Shown in pieces: positions 8,901 to 16,168 of a DNA stretch of 64,000 bases. Numbering within the stretch: the stretch's first letter is position 1; each line of letters starts with the position of its first letter. The DNA comes from Gemmata massiliana (GTDB taxonomy: Bacteria > Planctomycetota > Planctomycetia > Gemmatales > Gemmataceae). The translations under genes and the position numbers were made by a program. The DNA is taken from positions 9,445,738 through 9,509,737 of the forward strand of contig NZ_LR593886.1 in NCBI RefSeq assembly GCF_901538265.1, read 5' to 3'. The notes below the pieces were generated by a model. The model saw only the letters and a program-made list of their open reading frames with translations, searched no databases and had not been told where the DNA came from.

Positions 8901-10745
8901 ACTGATTTTGGGGCGCGCTGGTGCGAGGGTCACGAACCCGTCCGGCTCTTTCGCACGGAACGAATACACGGCGCGCGCGTCGCGGGGAGCATCCGTCGTG
9001 AACCAGCCCCACAATCCTGCCGATGTCGCACCCGCGCCGGGTGCGCTGCGCACGGACCAAACGGGATCGGCGGCGATACTCAGCCACCCGGCTCGTTCGG
9101 TCGCGCTGGCGACCGCGAACGCCGGAAAGGGAACGGCCTCTCCGAGTTTCGCACTCGCTCCGCGGAATTCGAGCCGCAGTTCGGCAGATTGTGATGCAAG
9201 TAGCGGCCGGGCCAGTTCAATCACCTGCCCCGCAGGGGTCGGTGCATCAATGTGCGCGACCAGTTCGTCGATCCCGGCCGAATTACGATCGAGTGTGAAG
9301 CCCGGCGGCGGGCGCACCGTAAGCTGGAACAGTGGTCCTCTCACGACGTGGACGCGCACGCGCGCAACGAGTATCGAGTGGGTCGCGCGGAGCTGCCACT
9401 CGAGCCGTTCGAGTGCGGTGAATTCGACGTCCGGGGCACTCGTCCGAACGGACGGCATGCGTCGGAACACTCCGTCCGCGCCTGCTGGGAGTAACGTACC
9501 CACCAGCGACACCACCCGCGCTTGCTCGGCCATACCGGTCGGAGAGAGGGCCGCGTCGACGAGGCGGTAATCGCCGGGCGCCCAGGAATCGATCTTCAAA
9601 CCCGGCGCGAGACGAAGTTCCGCACTCTCGCTTTCGAGCACAGCCCCGAGCGGGCGCACGACCGGCAACGGTGCGTCCGGCGGGCGCGCGAGATCGGGTA
9701 GCGGGGCAACCGCGCTGATGAGAACCTTCCCACCGGGACCGGGTTGCCGGAGGCTGATGCGCACCCGGCGCGGGCCGTTAGGAGTTGCGGGCGGGTCGAC
9801 GACCCACCCGGCGCGGTTGTTCGTGACCACTTCGGTCACGCGCAAACCGGGATCGGCCATAAACACCCATTCGCCCACGGACCCGCGCGTCGGGCGCAGG
9901 TCGTACTCGAACGTGGCCGACAGTTGCCCCGGATTCAGCTCGTACTTTGCGACGAGGGCCGCGGTCGCAACCGTAGACGGGGCGCCCCCCGTGCGGACGG
10001 CGAATTCGAGTTTCGAGCGCCCGCCGAACCGCAAACTCCACGCCCGCCGAGCCGGTTTACCGGGCACCTTGAACGGACCGGTGAGGAGCACGTCCGCGGA
10101 CGTTGTGGGGACTTGATTGGCCGGCAGGTCGAGTTGGAGCACGGCAGTGGGGCACGCGGGCACGCGCAACTCGAACCGGCGCTCGCCGGGTTCCGCGGTG
10201 CCGGCCAGGGACCAGCGGAATTGCAACGCCCGGCGCCCCTCCCCACTCACCCAGACGAACGGCGCGGACGTAATCGGGGAAGTCGACAGAACGGCCATCA
10301 CCGCTTCGCCGCCCTGTGCCCATTTCGCACCGCTCACGGCCAGTTTGAGGGGGTCGAGCGGCAAAAGCGCGCCCGCCCCGCTCGCGTTCAGGATGCCGAA
10401 TTCAGCCGTACCGGTCAGATCGCCGCCTTCGAGTTCGGCCGTGAAGTTCGCGTCCAGGATTCGCGGGCCGTGCTTCACCTGGGCGCTGGCGCGCCCGGCC
10501 GCTCGCACGCGCGCCTCGAATTCCGGGCGCGGCATCTGCACAACGGGACCGGCTTCGAGTTCCTTGAGCAGGAGCGGCAGCCGGTCGTCCGTAGCCCGCA
10601 CGCGCCGAATGGGGAACGGATCATCGGCCGGTATGACGTCGAGCGCGCCGCGGACAATCGCCTCCGCGGGCGGGCGCGGAACCGCCCCGAGCGCGACACC
10701 GGCCGCGCACACGCACACCAGAAATAGCCAGCCCGAACGGGGCAT
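5955..10745 (-). CDS. Giant beta-rich protein with mid-protein membrane segments
   Basis: A 1596-residue protein of unknown function. A signal sequence (SGWLFLVCVCAAGVALG) starts it. Residues about 70-950 look like successive beta-sandwich modules. Residues about 950-1050 hold three or four hydrophobic spans (for example ALAVGALALVSVLGWLV and VLCMAVVALGGVLAHLS), and the last spans lead into SAFAQQ, which looks like an internal signal-peptide end. A second beta-rich block follows to the C terminus. The module after the membrane region (about 1090-1210: HALRSSDNMVPLPLG, then VTVGGVPAFPV) resembles the N-terminal module at about 75-215. It lies 116 bp downstream of the 1142-aa giant gene on the same strand and is probably co-transcribed. 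Topology suggests two large domains outside the cytoplasm tethered by a helical bundle. Confidence 0.75.
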   Translation of the reverse strand: MPRSGWLFLVCVCAAGVALGAVPRPPAEAIVRGALDVIPADDPFPIRRVRATDDRLPLLLKELEAGPVVQMPRPEFEARVRAAGRASAQVKHGPRILDANFTAELEGGDLTGTAEFGILNASGAGALLPLDPLKLAVSGAKWAQGGEAVMAVLSTSPITSAPFVWVSGEGRRALQFRWSLAGTAEPGERRFELRVPACPTAVLQLDLPANQVPTTSADVLLTGPFKVPGKPARRAWSLRFGGRSKLEFAVRTGGAPSTVATAALVAKYELNPGQLSATFEYDLRPTRGSVGEWVFMADPGLRVTEVVTNNRAGWVVDPPATPNGPRRVRISLRQPGPGGKVLISAVAPLPDLARPPDAPLPVVRPLGAVLESESAELRLAPGLKIDSWAPGDYRLVDAALSPTGMAEQARVVSLVGTLLPAGADGVFRRMPSVRTSAPDVEFTALERLEWQLRATHSILVARVRVHVVRGPLFQLTVRPPPGFTLDRNSAGIDELVAHIDAPTPAGQVIELARPLLASQSAELRLEFRGASAKLGEAVPFPAFAVASATERAGWLSIAADPVWSVRSAPGAGATSAGLWGWFTTDAPRDARAVYSFRAKEPDGFVTLAPARPKISAQATVSLDAPGSRWVATTRLALSVQKGALPALTVFVPGPRTPERSWKLLDSSNSVTGATAISPELLETVPLFVPVDVLAGAAGARSRGAVEGTLWVLQLARPLTETAVLETTAPGPALGDTAVSIPIPRVLGANQTTKAEVPPAFKDRVTVDAIGNSVRVGAVSRATSNSSSVSDAYLLTAVRAPDDVVVAFGGTVRDSSGGTLPIVLPSGAEVRGVCVGGRWLNPAAFGTHGPAETLHVPVLAGPIVHFEVRYRLPPVTGWPTRSVTSPMPTVPGDPPVRRWWSFAPGVLPGWPARPGDAVMDSPPLLGGPLVGGGAELVTRSDDEWVRVGSVRAADALAVGALALVSVLGWLVAHRGRPRGALVLASAVVGALVITELGPPWWARVAWPVLCMAVVALGGVLAHLSIRRRPGAPVVAAVLAFGFALHSISAFAQQSPPVTVLIVPGADGSEEVIAPRAVLDRLDAVTHPQLPAPALTSATYQVRADETGAKVTAQFVVHALRSSDNMVPLPLGDARLEHVTVGGVPAFPVARADGYAVPLPGSGRYEIEVRFAVTATVSGSEREVRFSVPEIADTKLSAVLPGTATQPHAVGRIGRQIVARAGENATVEAELGAVRSVQLRWREGAGGSAVVKVREGCVWDVTEAGAELNAAYLVRVEQGAVNGLRFDVPAELEVLRVAVRATDLSTAPLALRDWTLGQEQAGARPLQIDFQAPTSGRFLVVLECSPRRPLTQRPVLRFPRVAFGSVKGETEAVYGLRASRVTVKEVVRGGVIDFPADALRDFAAVPDLKLDPNKPVRAFRLVPGAIAELRPDLHAGEPPAVRTVTTWHVGPHRADVTGTVMWTARESVAFLEFSVANVNVLEVRGPDVVSWNQTGARVQVWLRSGTKEDAIEWTGTTVPAPPGKTPAPLSFDPTHPKIAHATLVSDEVRVRPIDGWALIADRVRGWQALPASGGELRFRTDSAAQGLRVQMSPRSPSR

Positions 10746-10861
10746 GGGGTCAGTTCACAGAGGTTGAAATCGTCGGGCGCCACTTCCGCGCGCCGCCTTG
10801 AACGGGCCGCGACCGCAAGGAGCGGTGCAAGCACAACTCGTTACCAGAAACACGGAGAAAA

Positions 10862-13800
10862 TTACGAGCCACTTCCCGTCGGTGCCGGTGTTCCCGTGCT
10901 TCCCGGGCGCACTCGCACCGATGCCGCAGGCGCGGGGTAGGCGATGGTCCCGGTCGCCGGTTCCGGAGCCGCCCGCGTGAAGCCCGGCAGGTTACGCACC
11001 CGCCGCCGGATCTCCCAGCGCACAACCATTTGCACACCCAAAGCGAGCAGCGCGACCACCAATCCCGGCTGACCGGCCGCGACTACTTGGGCCGCCGGCT
11101 GCGGGTATAACACGGCCGCGACACCAAAGGCGCCACCGAGCAACGTGACGACCAAACCGGCCGCGACCGTGTTCACCCACGTCAACAGAATCGCCACGAG
11201 AAACACGCCGAGCGAAGACACAATGACCAGCGCGACCCACGGCACGCGGGCCACGCGCAACGTGCCCGGGGCGTTTTGCCGGGCCGCGAGCGGTTCGCCC
11301 TCCTGATTGGGCGTTAAGCCGACCGCGTCCGGTTCGCCGCCCGAGTTGAACCAGCGCTCGAGGTCGGACCGTGGTACGGCCGTGGGCGCGAGAACCGGTC
11401 CGCGCCAGCGCCACCGGAGTTCCGGGCGGGCGCGGTCGCTGAAGAGGAGCGGGGCGGAGCCGGAGGCTTCGGTTACGAGCCACCGCACCGGGCCGGAGTG
11501 CGCGGCCGAAAAGATTCGCGGCGGCTGGTACTCCGTTTCGCCGAGCACGCTCCGCGAGCCGGGCAGGGTGTACTGCACCTCCAGAACGACCGCACGCGCG
11601 CCCGAAACGTCGGGCAAGCTCACGCGGAACCGGCGCCCACCGTCCGCTTCACCCGCCGGAACCAGCGCCGTGCCTGTACCGTCGATACGGGCCACCGGGT
11701 TCGGGCCGATCGCGCCCGGCAGCCACACCTCGATCGCGGGCGCGAGCCAGCGCGAGAGCCGGAACCGCGCGCGGTAGCTCACGGCCCCGTCTTCGGTCGC
11801 TCCGGCTTCAACAAGGGCGCGATCGACCCACACGGCGACCGCCGACTCCGTGGTTGTCCGGCGCAACTCCAGCGCGAGTGGGTGCTCGGCGGACGCGGTG
11901 AGTGTGAGCGCGGGGAGCGTGTCGCGATCGGGTAAGATTTCGGTCGGGAGTTCGCGCCACCCGGGGGCCGCAGCACTCACTGTGCGCCCGGTCACGGCGT
12001 TCACCCACACGCGCACGTTCGTTTCGGTGCGGGCCGCGTCCGCGAGCCAGAACAGGCCGATCGGCAACGTGAGCGGACCGTCCTGAGCCGGCAGCGGGAG
12101 CGCGAAACTCAAACTCAGCGTTGCTTCTTTGGTGTCCGGGGGCGAATACGTCCACGCGCCCGGCGAAACCGAGTCGAGCGCCGGGGTCGCCCTCAGCCCG
12201 AACGCTTCCGCGGGTCCGTGCAACCGCACGACTTTGGGAAGGCCGTCCCCGGAGCGAAGGTGAAACTCCTGCTTCACCGTGATTTGTCGCTCACCCACGG
12301 TGACGTCGGTTTTCGTGGTGACCGCGACATCGGGGCGGTACGGTTGCCAGTTGAGCGCGACCCGCGCGAACCCGAGTTCCGATCTGCCGGTCACCGCGGT
12401 AACGGCCTTCGGAGTTTTGCCGTCGGCGCTCACAACGGCTGTAAGCGGAGAACTCCAACCGGCCGGTTGGTCGCCCTCCCAACCGCGCCCCGCCCCGCGC
12501 ACCTCCCACCCCTCGTAGACCGTCGCGGTCACCACCGCGTCGCGCTCGACTGCTTTGGGGTAGCGCGGAAACGGAACCGCCACTTCGCGCCCGCCGGGCG
12601 GAACGGCGATCGTACCGGCCAGCACCACGTTGAACGGCAATTTCGTCGCGTTGGCGAGCCGCACCGTGACCGGCACCCACGCCCCTTCGACCTTCCCCGG
12701 GCTCGCGCTCTGCACGGTCTCTGGGTCGAACTCGGACTCCAGCCCGCGCCACTCCGCGGGCACGTTGATCGTGATCGCGTCCACCTCGGTGCGGATCGGT
12801 TTCACCGCAATCTCGGCACGTACCTTCCAACTTGTTTCCGTTAGCTCCAACTTGTAGACGGGTCGTACACGAACCGCACCCTCAACGGGCCACGCTTCGA
12901 CAGTAAGGAGCGGCGCATTAACCGGCGTCGCCCCCGTGGGGCCGGTCGTGAGTCGGAACAGCGCGGCGCTCACGTCGTCATCGGGCGCGATCGGGAGTTC
13001 GACGCGCCGCAAGTCCGGGCCGTGTTTGAACACGAACCGCGTGTGCGGTCCGGACTTTACGTTCACCGTGCCGGTTTGCTTGAACACGTCCAGCACCGCG
13101 AACGGGCCGATCGGTGACGCGGGGGCTTTCGTAGTGCCGGTCTTCGGTCGCGCCTGGCGCATCACAGCGGTGATGATCCAGTCGACCGCCACCGAACCGG
13201 CGGGCAGTTCGATCTTCCACACCGGCTTATTCGGATCGCCGGGCTTGCTCACAACGGGTTGCTGTGTCGGCCCCGTGTCGCTCACCACCGCGACGCGGTC
13301 CACACTCACGTCCGCGGAAGCGGGGGCGACCAGTTTCCACTCGCGGGCCGGTCCCCGGACCTTGATCTTGGCAGTGGACTCCACGAACCCGTCGGTGAGG
13401 AGCACGGTCACGTCGATGTCCGCGTTCTGAACCTGATCGACCGGTTGCGCGACGGCCGCGGGTGGCTCCCAGCTCACTTCGAGCGACTCCACCGCCCCGA
13501 GCGCGACGCCGGCTTCGCTTCCCTTCGCGGCGAGTTGCTTCACGTCTACCGTCGCGCGCCGCGGTTGGATCTGGTCCGGCGTCTTGGTGACCAGGGTAAC
13601 GCGCTTCACGTCGCCCCCCGGTGGGTCGAGCGCGAAGGTCGTGATCGGCGCGCGCGGGAGCCCCAGGTCGAAACCGATTTCGGCCTTCGTGACCCGCGCG
13701 GTTACGGGTGCTTCCGTGTCGAGCACGAGCGTGTGATCGCCCGCGGCCTCTACGAGAACCGTGAACCCGTCGTCGCCCGTGTCGAGTACGGGCAGTTTCG

Positions 13801-14290
13801 AGCCGTCGAGCGCAGCACCAACCAGAAACGCCTTGCGCCCGCCGAGCGCAATCGCGGCGTTCGCCTGGGTCGTGCGGAACGTGTACGTGAGTTTAAGCGC
13901 GGCAACGAGTTGCTCGCCGCGCTTCTCCACGCGCCCGCGAACGGCGCACCCGCTCGGAGCGGTCGGCTTGCGCGCGGCCAGCTCCTTCTTCAACTGGTCC
14001 ACGCGATCGAGAAGTTTCTGGTACTCCTGCGGCGAGAGAGTCACGCGCTCGCCCTCGCCGGAACCGAACCAGAGGAACGTACCGTCGGGCAGTTTCACCG
14101 CGAGCGGTTTGCCGTCGGGCTTCTCGACCTTACTGTCGGGTTTGTCGCTCTTTTCGGTCTTGGACGTGTCCGCCGGCTTCTTGAGAGGTTCCGCGCCCGG
14201 GGGCTGAGCAGAAAGTGTGACCGTTCCCGCCACCAGCGCCGCGAGGGCGAACGCGCCTGCGAGCGACCGGTGACGGTTGCGTGTCGGCAT
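10862..14290 (-). CDS. Giant exported beta-rich protein with C-terminal membrane bundle
   Basis: About 1142 residues, of unknown function. After the signal peptide (SLAGAFALAALVAGTVTLSA) comes a Lys/Asp/Pro linker and a short coiled-coil stretch (LSPQEYQKLLDRVDQLKKEL). A beta-rich module follows that matches the pattern seen twice in the 1596-aa neighbour (NAAIALGGRKAFLVGAALDG, then a G-rich DHTLVL strand). Several hundred residues of repeated beta modules follow. Residues about 1015-1090 carry hydrophobic spans (VALVIVSSLGVFLVAILL; LVVALLALGVQMVV), and a short Arg/Pro-rich tail ends the protein. ATG 14290 is preferred to GTG 14299; no strong ribosome-binding site separates them. The order is glycosyltransferases, this gene, then the 1596-aa gene, all on one strand. 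Confidence 0.75.
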   Translation of the reverse strand: MPTRNRHRSLAGAFALAALVAGTVTLSAQPPGAEPLKKPADTSKTEKSDKPDSKVEKPDGKPLAVKLPDGTFLWFGSGEGERVTLSPQEYQKLLDRVDQLKKELAARKPTAPSGCAVRGRVEKRGEQLVAALKLTYTFRTTQANAAIALGGRKAFLVGAALDGSKLPVLDTGDDGFTVLVEAAGDHTLVLDTEAPVTARVTKAEIGFDLGLPRAPITTFALDPPGGDVKRVTLVTKTPDQIQPRRATVDVKQLAAKGSEAGVALGAVESLEVSWEPPAAVAQPVDQVQNADIDVTVLLTDGFVESTAKIKVRGPAREWKLVAPASADVSVDRVAVVSDTGPTQQPVVSKPGDPNKPVWKIELPAGSVAVDWIITAVMRQARPKTGTTKAPASPIGPFAVLDVFKQTGTVNVKSGPHTRFVFKHGPDLRRVELPIAPDDDVSAALFRLTTGPTGATPVNAPLLTVEAWPVEGAVRVRPVYKLELTETSWKVRAEIAVKPIRTEVDAITINVPAEWRGLESEFDPETVQSASPGKVEGAWVPVTVRLANATKLPFNVVLAGTIAVPPGGREVAVPFPRYPKAVERDAVVTATVYEGWEVRGAGRGWEGDQPAGWSSPLTAVVSADGKTPKAVTAVTGRSELGFARVALNWQPYRPDVAVTTKTDVTVGERQITVKQEFHLRSGDGLPKVVRLHGPAEAFGLRATPALDSVSPGAWTYSPPDTKEATLSLSFALPLPAQDGPLTLPIGLFWLADAARTETNVRVWVNAVTGRTVSAAAPGWRELPTEILPDRDTLPALTLTASAEHPLALELRRTTTESAVAVWVDRALVEAGATEDGAVSYRARFRLSRWLAPAIEVWLPGAIGPNPVARIDGTGTALVPAGEADGGRRFRVSLPDVSGARAVVLEVQYTLPGSRSVLGETEYQPPRIFSAAHSGPVRWLVTEASGSAPLLFSDRARPELRWRWRGPVLAPTAVPRSDLERWFNSGGEPDAVGLTPNQEGEPLAARQNAPGTLRVARVPWVALVIVSSLGVFLVAILLTWVNTVAAGLVVTLLGGAFGVAAVLYPQPAAQVVAAGQPGLVVALLALGVQMVVRWEIRRRVRNLPGFTRAAPEPATGTIAYPAPAASVRVRPGSTGTPAPTGSGS

Positions 14291-14450
14291 TGCTGGCACT
14301 CAGAACAGAATGTGACGCTATTCGCGGGTGTGCTCCCGTCACCTCACCCACGCGAATCACGCGCAAAAGGTGGGCGACGAGGATTCACCACCAGAGCGAA
14401 AGCGGCTATCTCCGCTCAGTATACCCAAACCCCGCAGCCGTTCTGCCCCA

Positions 14451-16094
14451 TCAAATAGGAATCGTTTCACGCGCGGCACTGCGCGACCCGCACACGTCAT
14501 TCACACGTCCCGACCGGCACGCAAGGAGCGTACCCAGTGCTAAAGTCTGAAGGACGAACGCGATAGTGTGCGTGCCATACACCATTGCGAGGTCCGCGGC
14601 CCGGCCCGCGAGCATCCCCGGCCCGGCCATTAACACGAACGACGCGACCAACACACCGATAAGAAACCCCCGAACGCGCCGCGGGAGTTCCGCGACCGCG
14701 ACGGCATAAGTGAGTGCCGCTAATGGCAATAGCAGCACAACGGCGTGGTGCTTCCAGGTGCGCTCGCTGAAAAGCAGCATCCCCAAGCAAATCAGCCCAC
14801 ATTCCGTGGCAAACCGCCAGCCCTGCCGCGCATCGTTCGGCCCGCGAACCGGCCAGCGGCACAAGAACACGACCGCGAGCGCGAAGCCCGCCGTGAGCGC
14901 CTTCACAATGACCCACGCGGCCGGGCGCCCGATGTCCGTGAGGTTGTGGTACTCGGCCGGCGTCGGGATGTTGTTCGGGTACACGATGTACGACGGACTG
15001 TACGTGAAAAGCCGGTACACGAACCCGGTTACCGCCTGGTTCGGGTGCTCGGTCGTGATTTCGCCCTTCAAAAGTGGCCGCTCGACCATGAGCGCGTACC
15101 AACCCGTCATCAGCTCGCGGTTGTGATCCCAACCGAAGGTGAATCCGGGAACGACCGCGAGCCAGAGCACCAGGCCGACGAGCGTCGCGCCGAGCACGCG
15201 CCAGCACCGTTTCCACGCGAAGTACGCGACGAACAGCGCCGGCGTCACTTTGCAGGCGATCGCGAGAGCAAGTGTCAGCCCCGCGAGCGTATCGAGCCGG
15301 CGTCGGAACGCTTCGAGGCATCCCATCACCAGGAAGAGAATGAAAATGTTCACGTTGTTGTGCGACAGGTCGCCGAGCAACGGCGGCAAGCACAACACGA
15401 TCGCGACCGCACGGGCGAAGTCGAGCGCGAAGCCTCCAGCGTTTTGGGCAGAACCTCCCCCCCCTAAAGGGAAGGGGGAGAATGAACGCTCGCGGCGCGT
15501 GGTCCCAATCTCTGAGACTTCGCGTGCCAGCTCCCCCTTCCCTTTAGGGAGGGGGGACGGGGGGGGAGGTTGTGGCTGTAACCCCTCCCCAACCCCTCCC
15601 CTAAACGGAGAGGGGCTTAATACCGCCACAGATTGTTTTGTATCTGCTGTATTTGGTTCTGTTCCCCCTTCCTTCTTAGGGAAGGGGGTTAGGGGGTTAG
15701 GTTTCCCCCGACAGAGCCGGAACGCCCACACCGCAGACAGCACCGCGAGCAGCACCTTCGCGTAGAACCACGTGAGCGCGCCGACGGTTGGCGGAAGCGC
15801 AGTAAACGGACGCAACAATACCGCCATGATCGGCGGGTTCGGGTACTCGTTCACACCGACGTAAATATTTTCGCCGGCGAACACTCCGTTCACCATCTGC
15901 CGCCAGCGCAAGAACGCGGACCGGCTCTGCTGGCCGGAGTCGCCCGGTTTGGTGATCTTGGCCGCGTACTTGACGCTCATCAGCAGTACGATCGCGGTCA
16001 GCACCGCCAGGAACGCGATCCGCGGCCCGCGCGGGTTCGCGGTGTGAGTGGTGCGGAGCCAAGTTGCGAACCGCGAGAACGACAACACGCGCAC
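14451..16094 (-). CDS. GT87/DUF2029-type membrane mannosyltransferase with translated repeat insert
   Basis: A polytopic protein of about 547 residues. It matches the DUF2029/GT87 family, which moves mannose from a polyprenyl-phosphate donor onto glycolipids in actinobacteria. Visible parts are the first span (IAFLAVLTAIVLLMSVKYA), the loop NEYPNPPIMAVLLRPF, the GDLSHNNVNIFILFL block and the later TLALAIACKVTPALF and SERTWKHHAVVLLLPL spans. Between two spans sits a Pro/Gly/Lys-rich insert of about 88 residues (PLTPFPKKEGG, SPSPFRGGVGEG, PLPKGKGE), encoded by a palindromic repeat at 15452-15711. The start is GTG 16094 because AGGAGG (complement of 16102-16107) lies just upstream; the upstream GTG at 16145 has no such site. 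Confidence 0.75.
   Translation of the reverse strand: MRVLSFSRFATWLRTTHTANPRGPRIAFLAVLTAIVLLMSVKYAAKITKPGDSGQQSRSAFLRWRQMVNGVFAGENIYVGVNEYPNPPIMAVLLRPFTALPPTVGALTWFYAKVLLAVLSAVWAFRLCRGKPNPLTPFPKKEGGTEPNTADTKQSVAVLSPSPFRGGVGEGLQPQPPPPSPLPKGKGELAREVSEIGTTRRERSFSPFPLGGGGSAQNAGGFALDFARAVAIVLCLPPLLGDLSHNNVNIFILFLVMGCLEAFRRRLDTLAGLTLALAIACKVTPALFVAYFAWKRCWRVLGATLVGLVLWLAVVPGFTFGWDHNRELMTGWYALMVERPLLKGEITTEHPNQAVTGFVYRLFTYSPSYIVYPNNIPTPAEYHNLTDIGRPAAWVIVKALTAGFALAVVFLCRWPVRGPNDARQGWRFATECGLICLGMLLFSERTWKHHAVVLLLPLAALTYAVAVAELPRRVRGFLIGVLVASFVLMAGPGMLAGRAADLAMVYGTHTIAFVLQTLALGTLLACRSGRVNDVCGSRSAARETIPI
15452..15711. repeat. Palindromic repeat inserted inside the GT87 gene
   Basis: Two palindrome-like units lie side by side. 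In the first, the left arm at 15452-15480 (aacctccccc, then taaagggaagggggag) pairs with the right arm at 15531-15571 (ctcccccttccctttaggga). The second unit, about 15580-15711, contains cccctcccctaaacggag and the facing cttagggaagggg. The runs of C/T and G/A flanking TTTAGGG cores are typical of mobile palindromic repeats seen in planctomycete and cyanobacterial genomes. The whole block stays in frame with the surrounding gene. Confidence 0.75.
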
Positions 16095-16168
16095 GAATCC
16101 GCCTCCTGCGGGACGAGGAGGCGAGATGATGCCGGAAGCGGGCACCCGCGGTCAACCCGAAGGCGCGG

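Noticed and set aside
7675..9570. Plus-strand open frame of 631 codons opposite the 1596-aa giant gene
   Set aside because: It is Arg/Thr/Ser/Ala-rich with no domain, no ribosome-binding site and lies wholly antisense to a better-supported gene; long shadow frames are normal at this GC content.
13259..14458. Plus-strand frame of 399 codons opposite the 1142-aa giant gene
   Set aside because: Arg/His/Glu-rich composition typical of antisense shadow; no recognisable motif.
15452..15711. Possible CRISPR-like or tandem array because of repeated C/T-rich units
   Set aside because: Only two palindromic units with no spacer regularity; better explained as mobile palindromic repeats.
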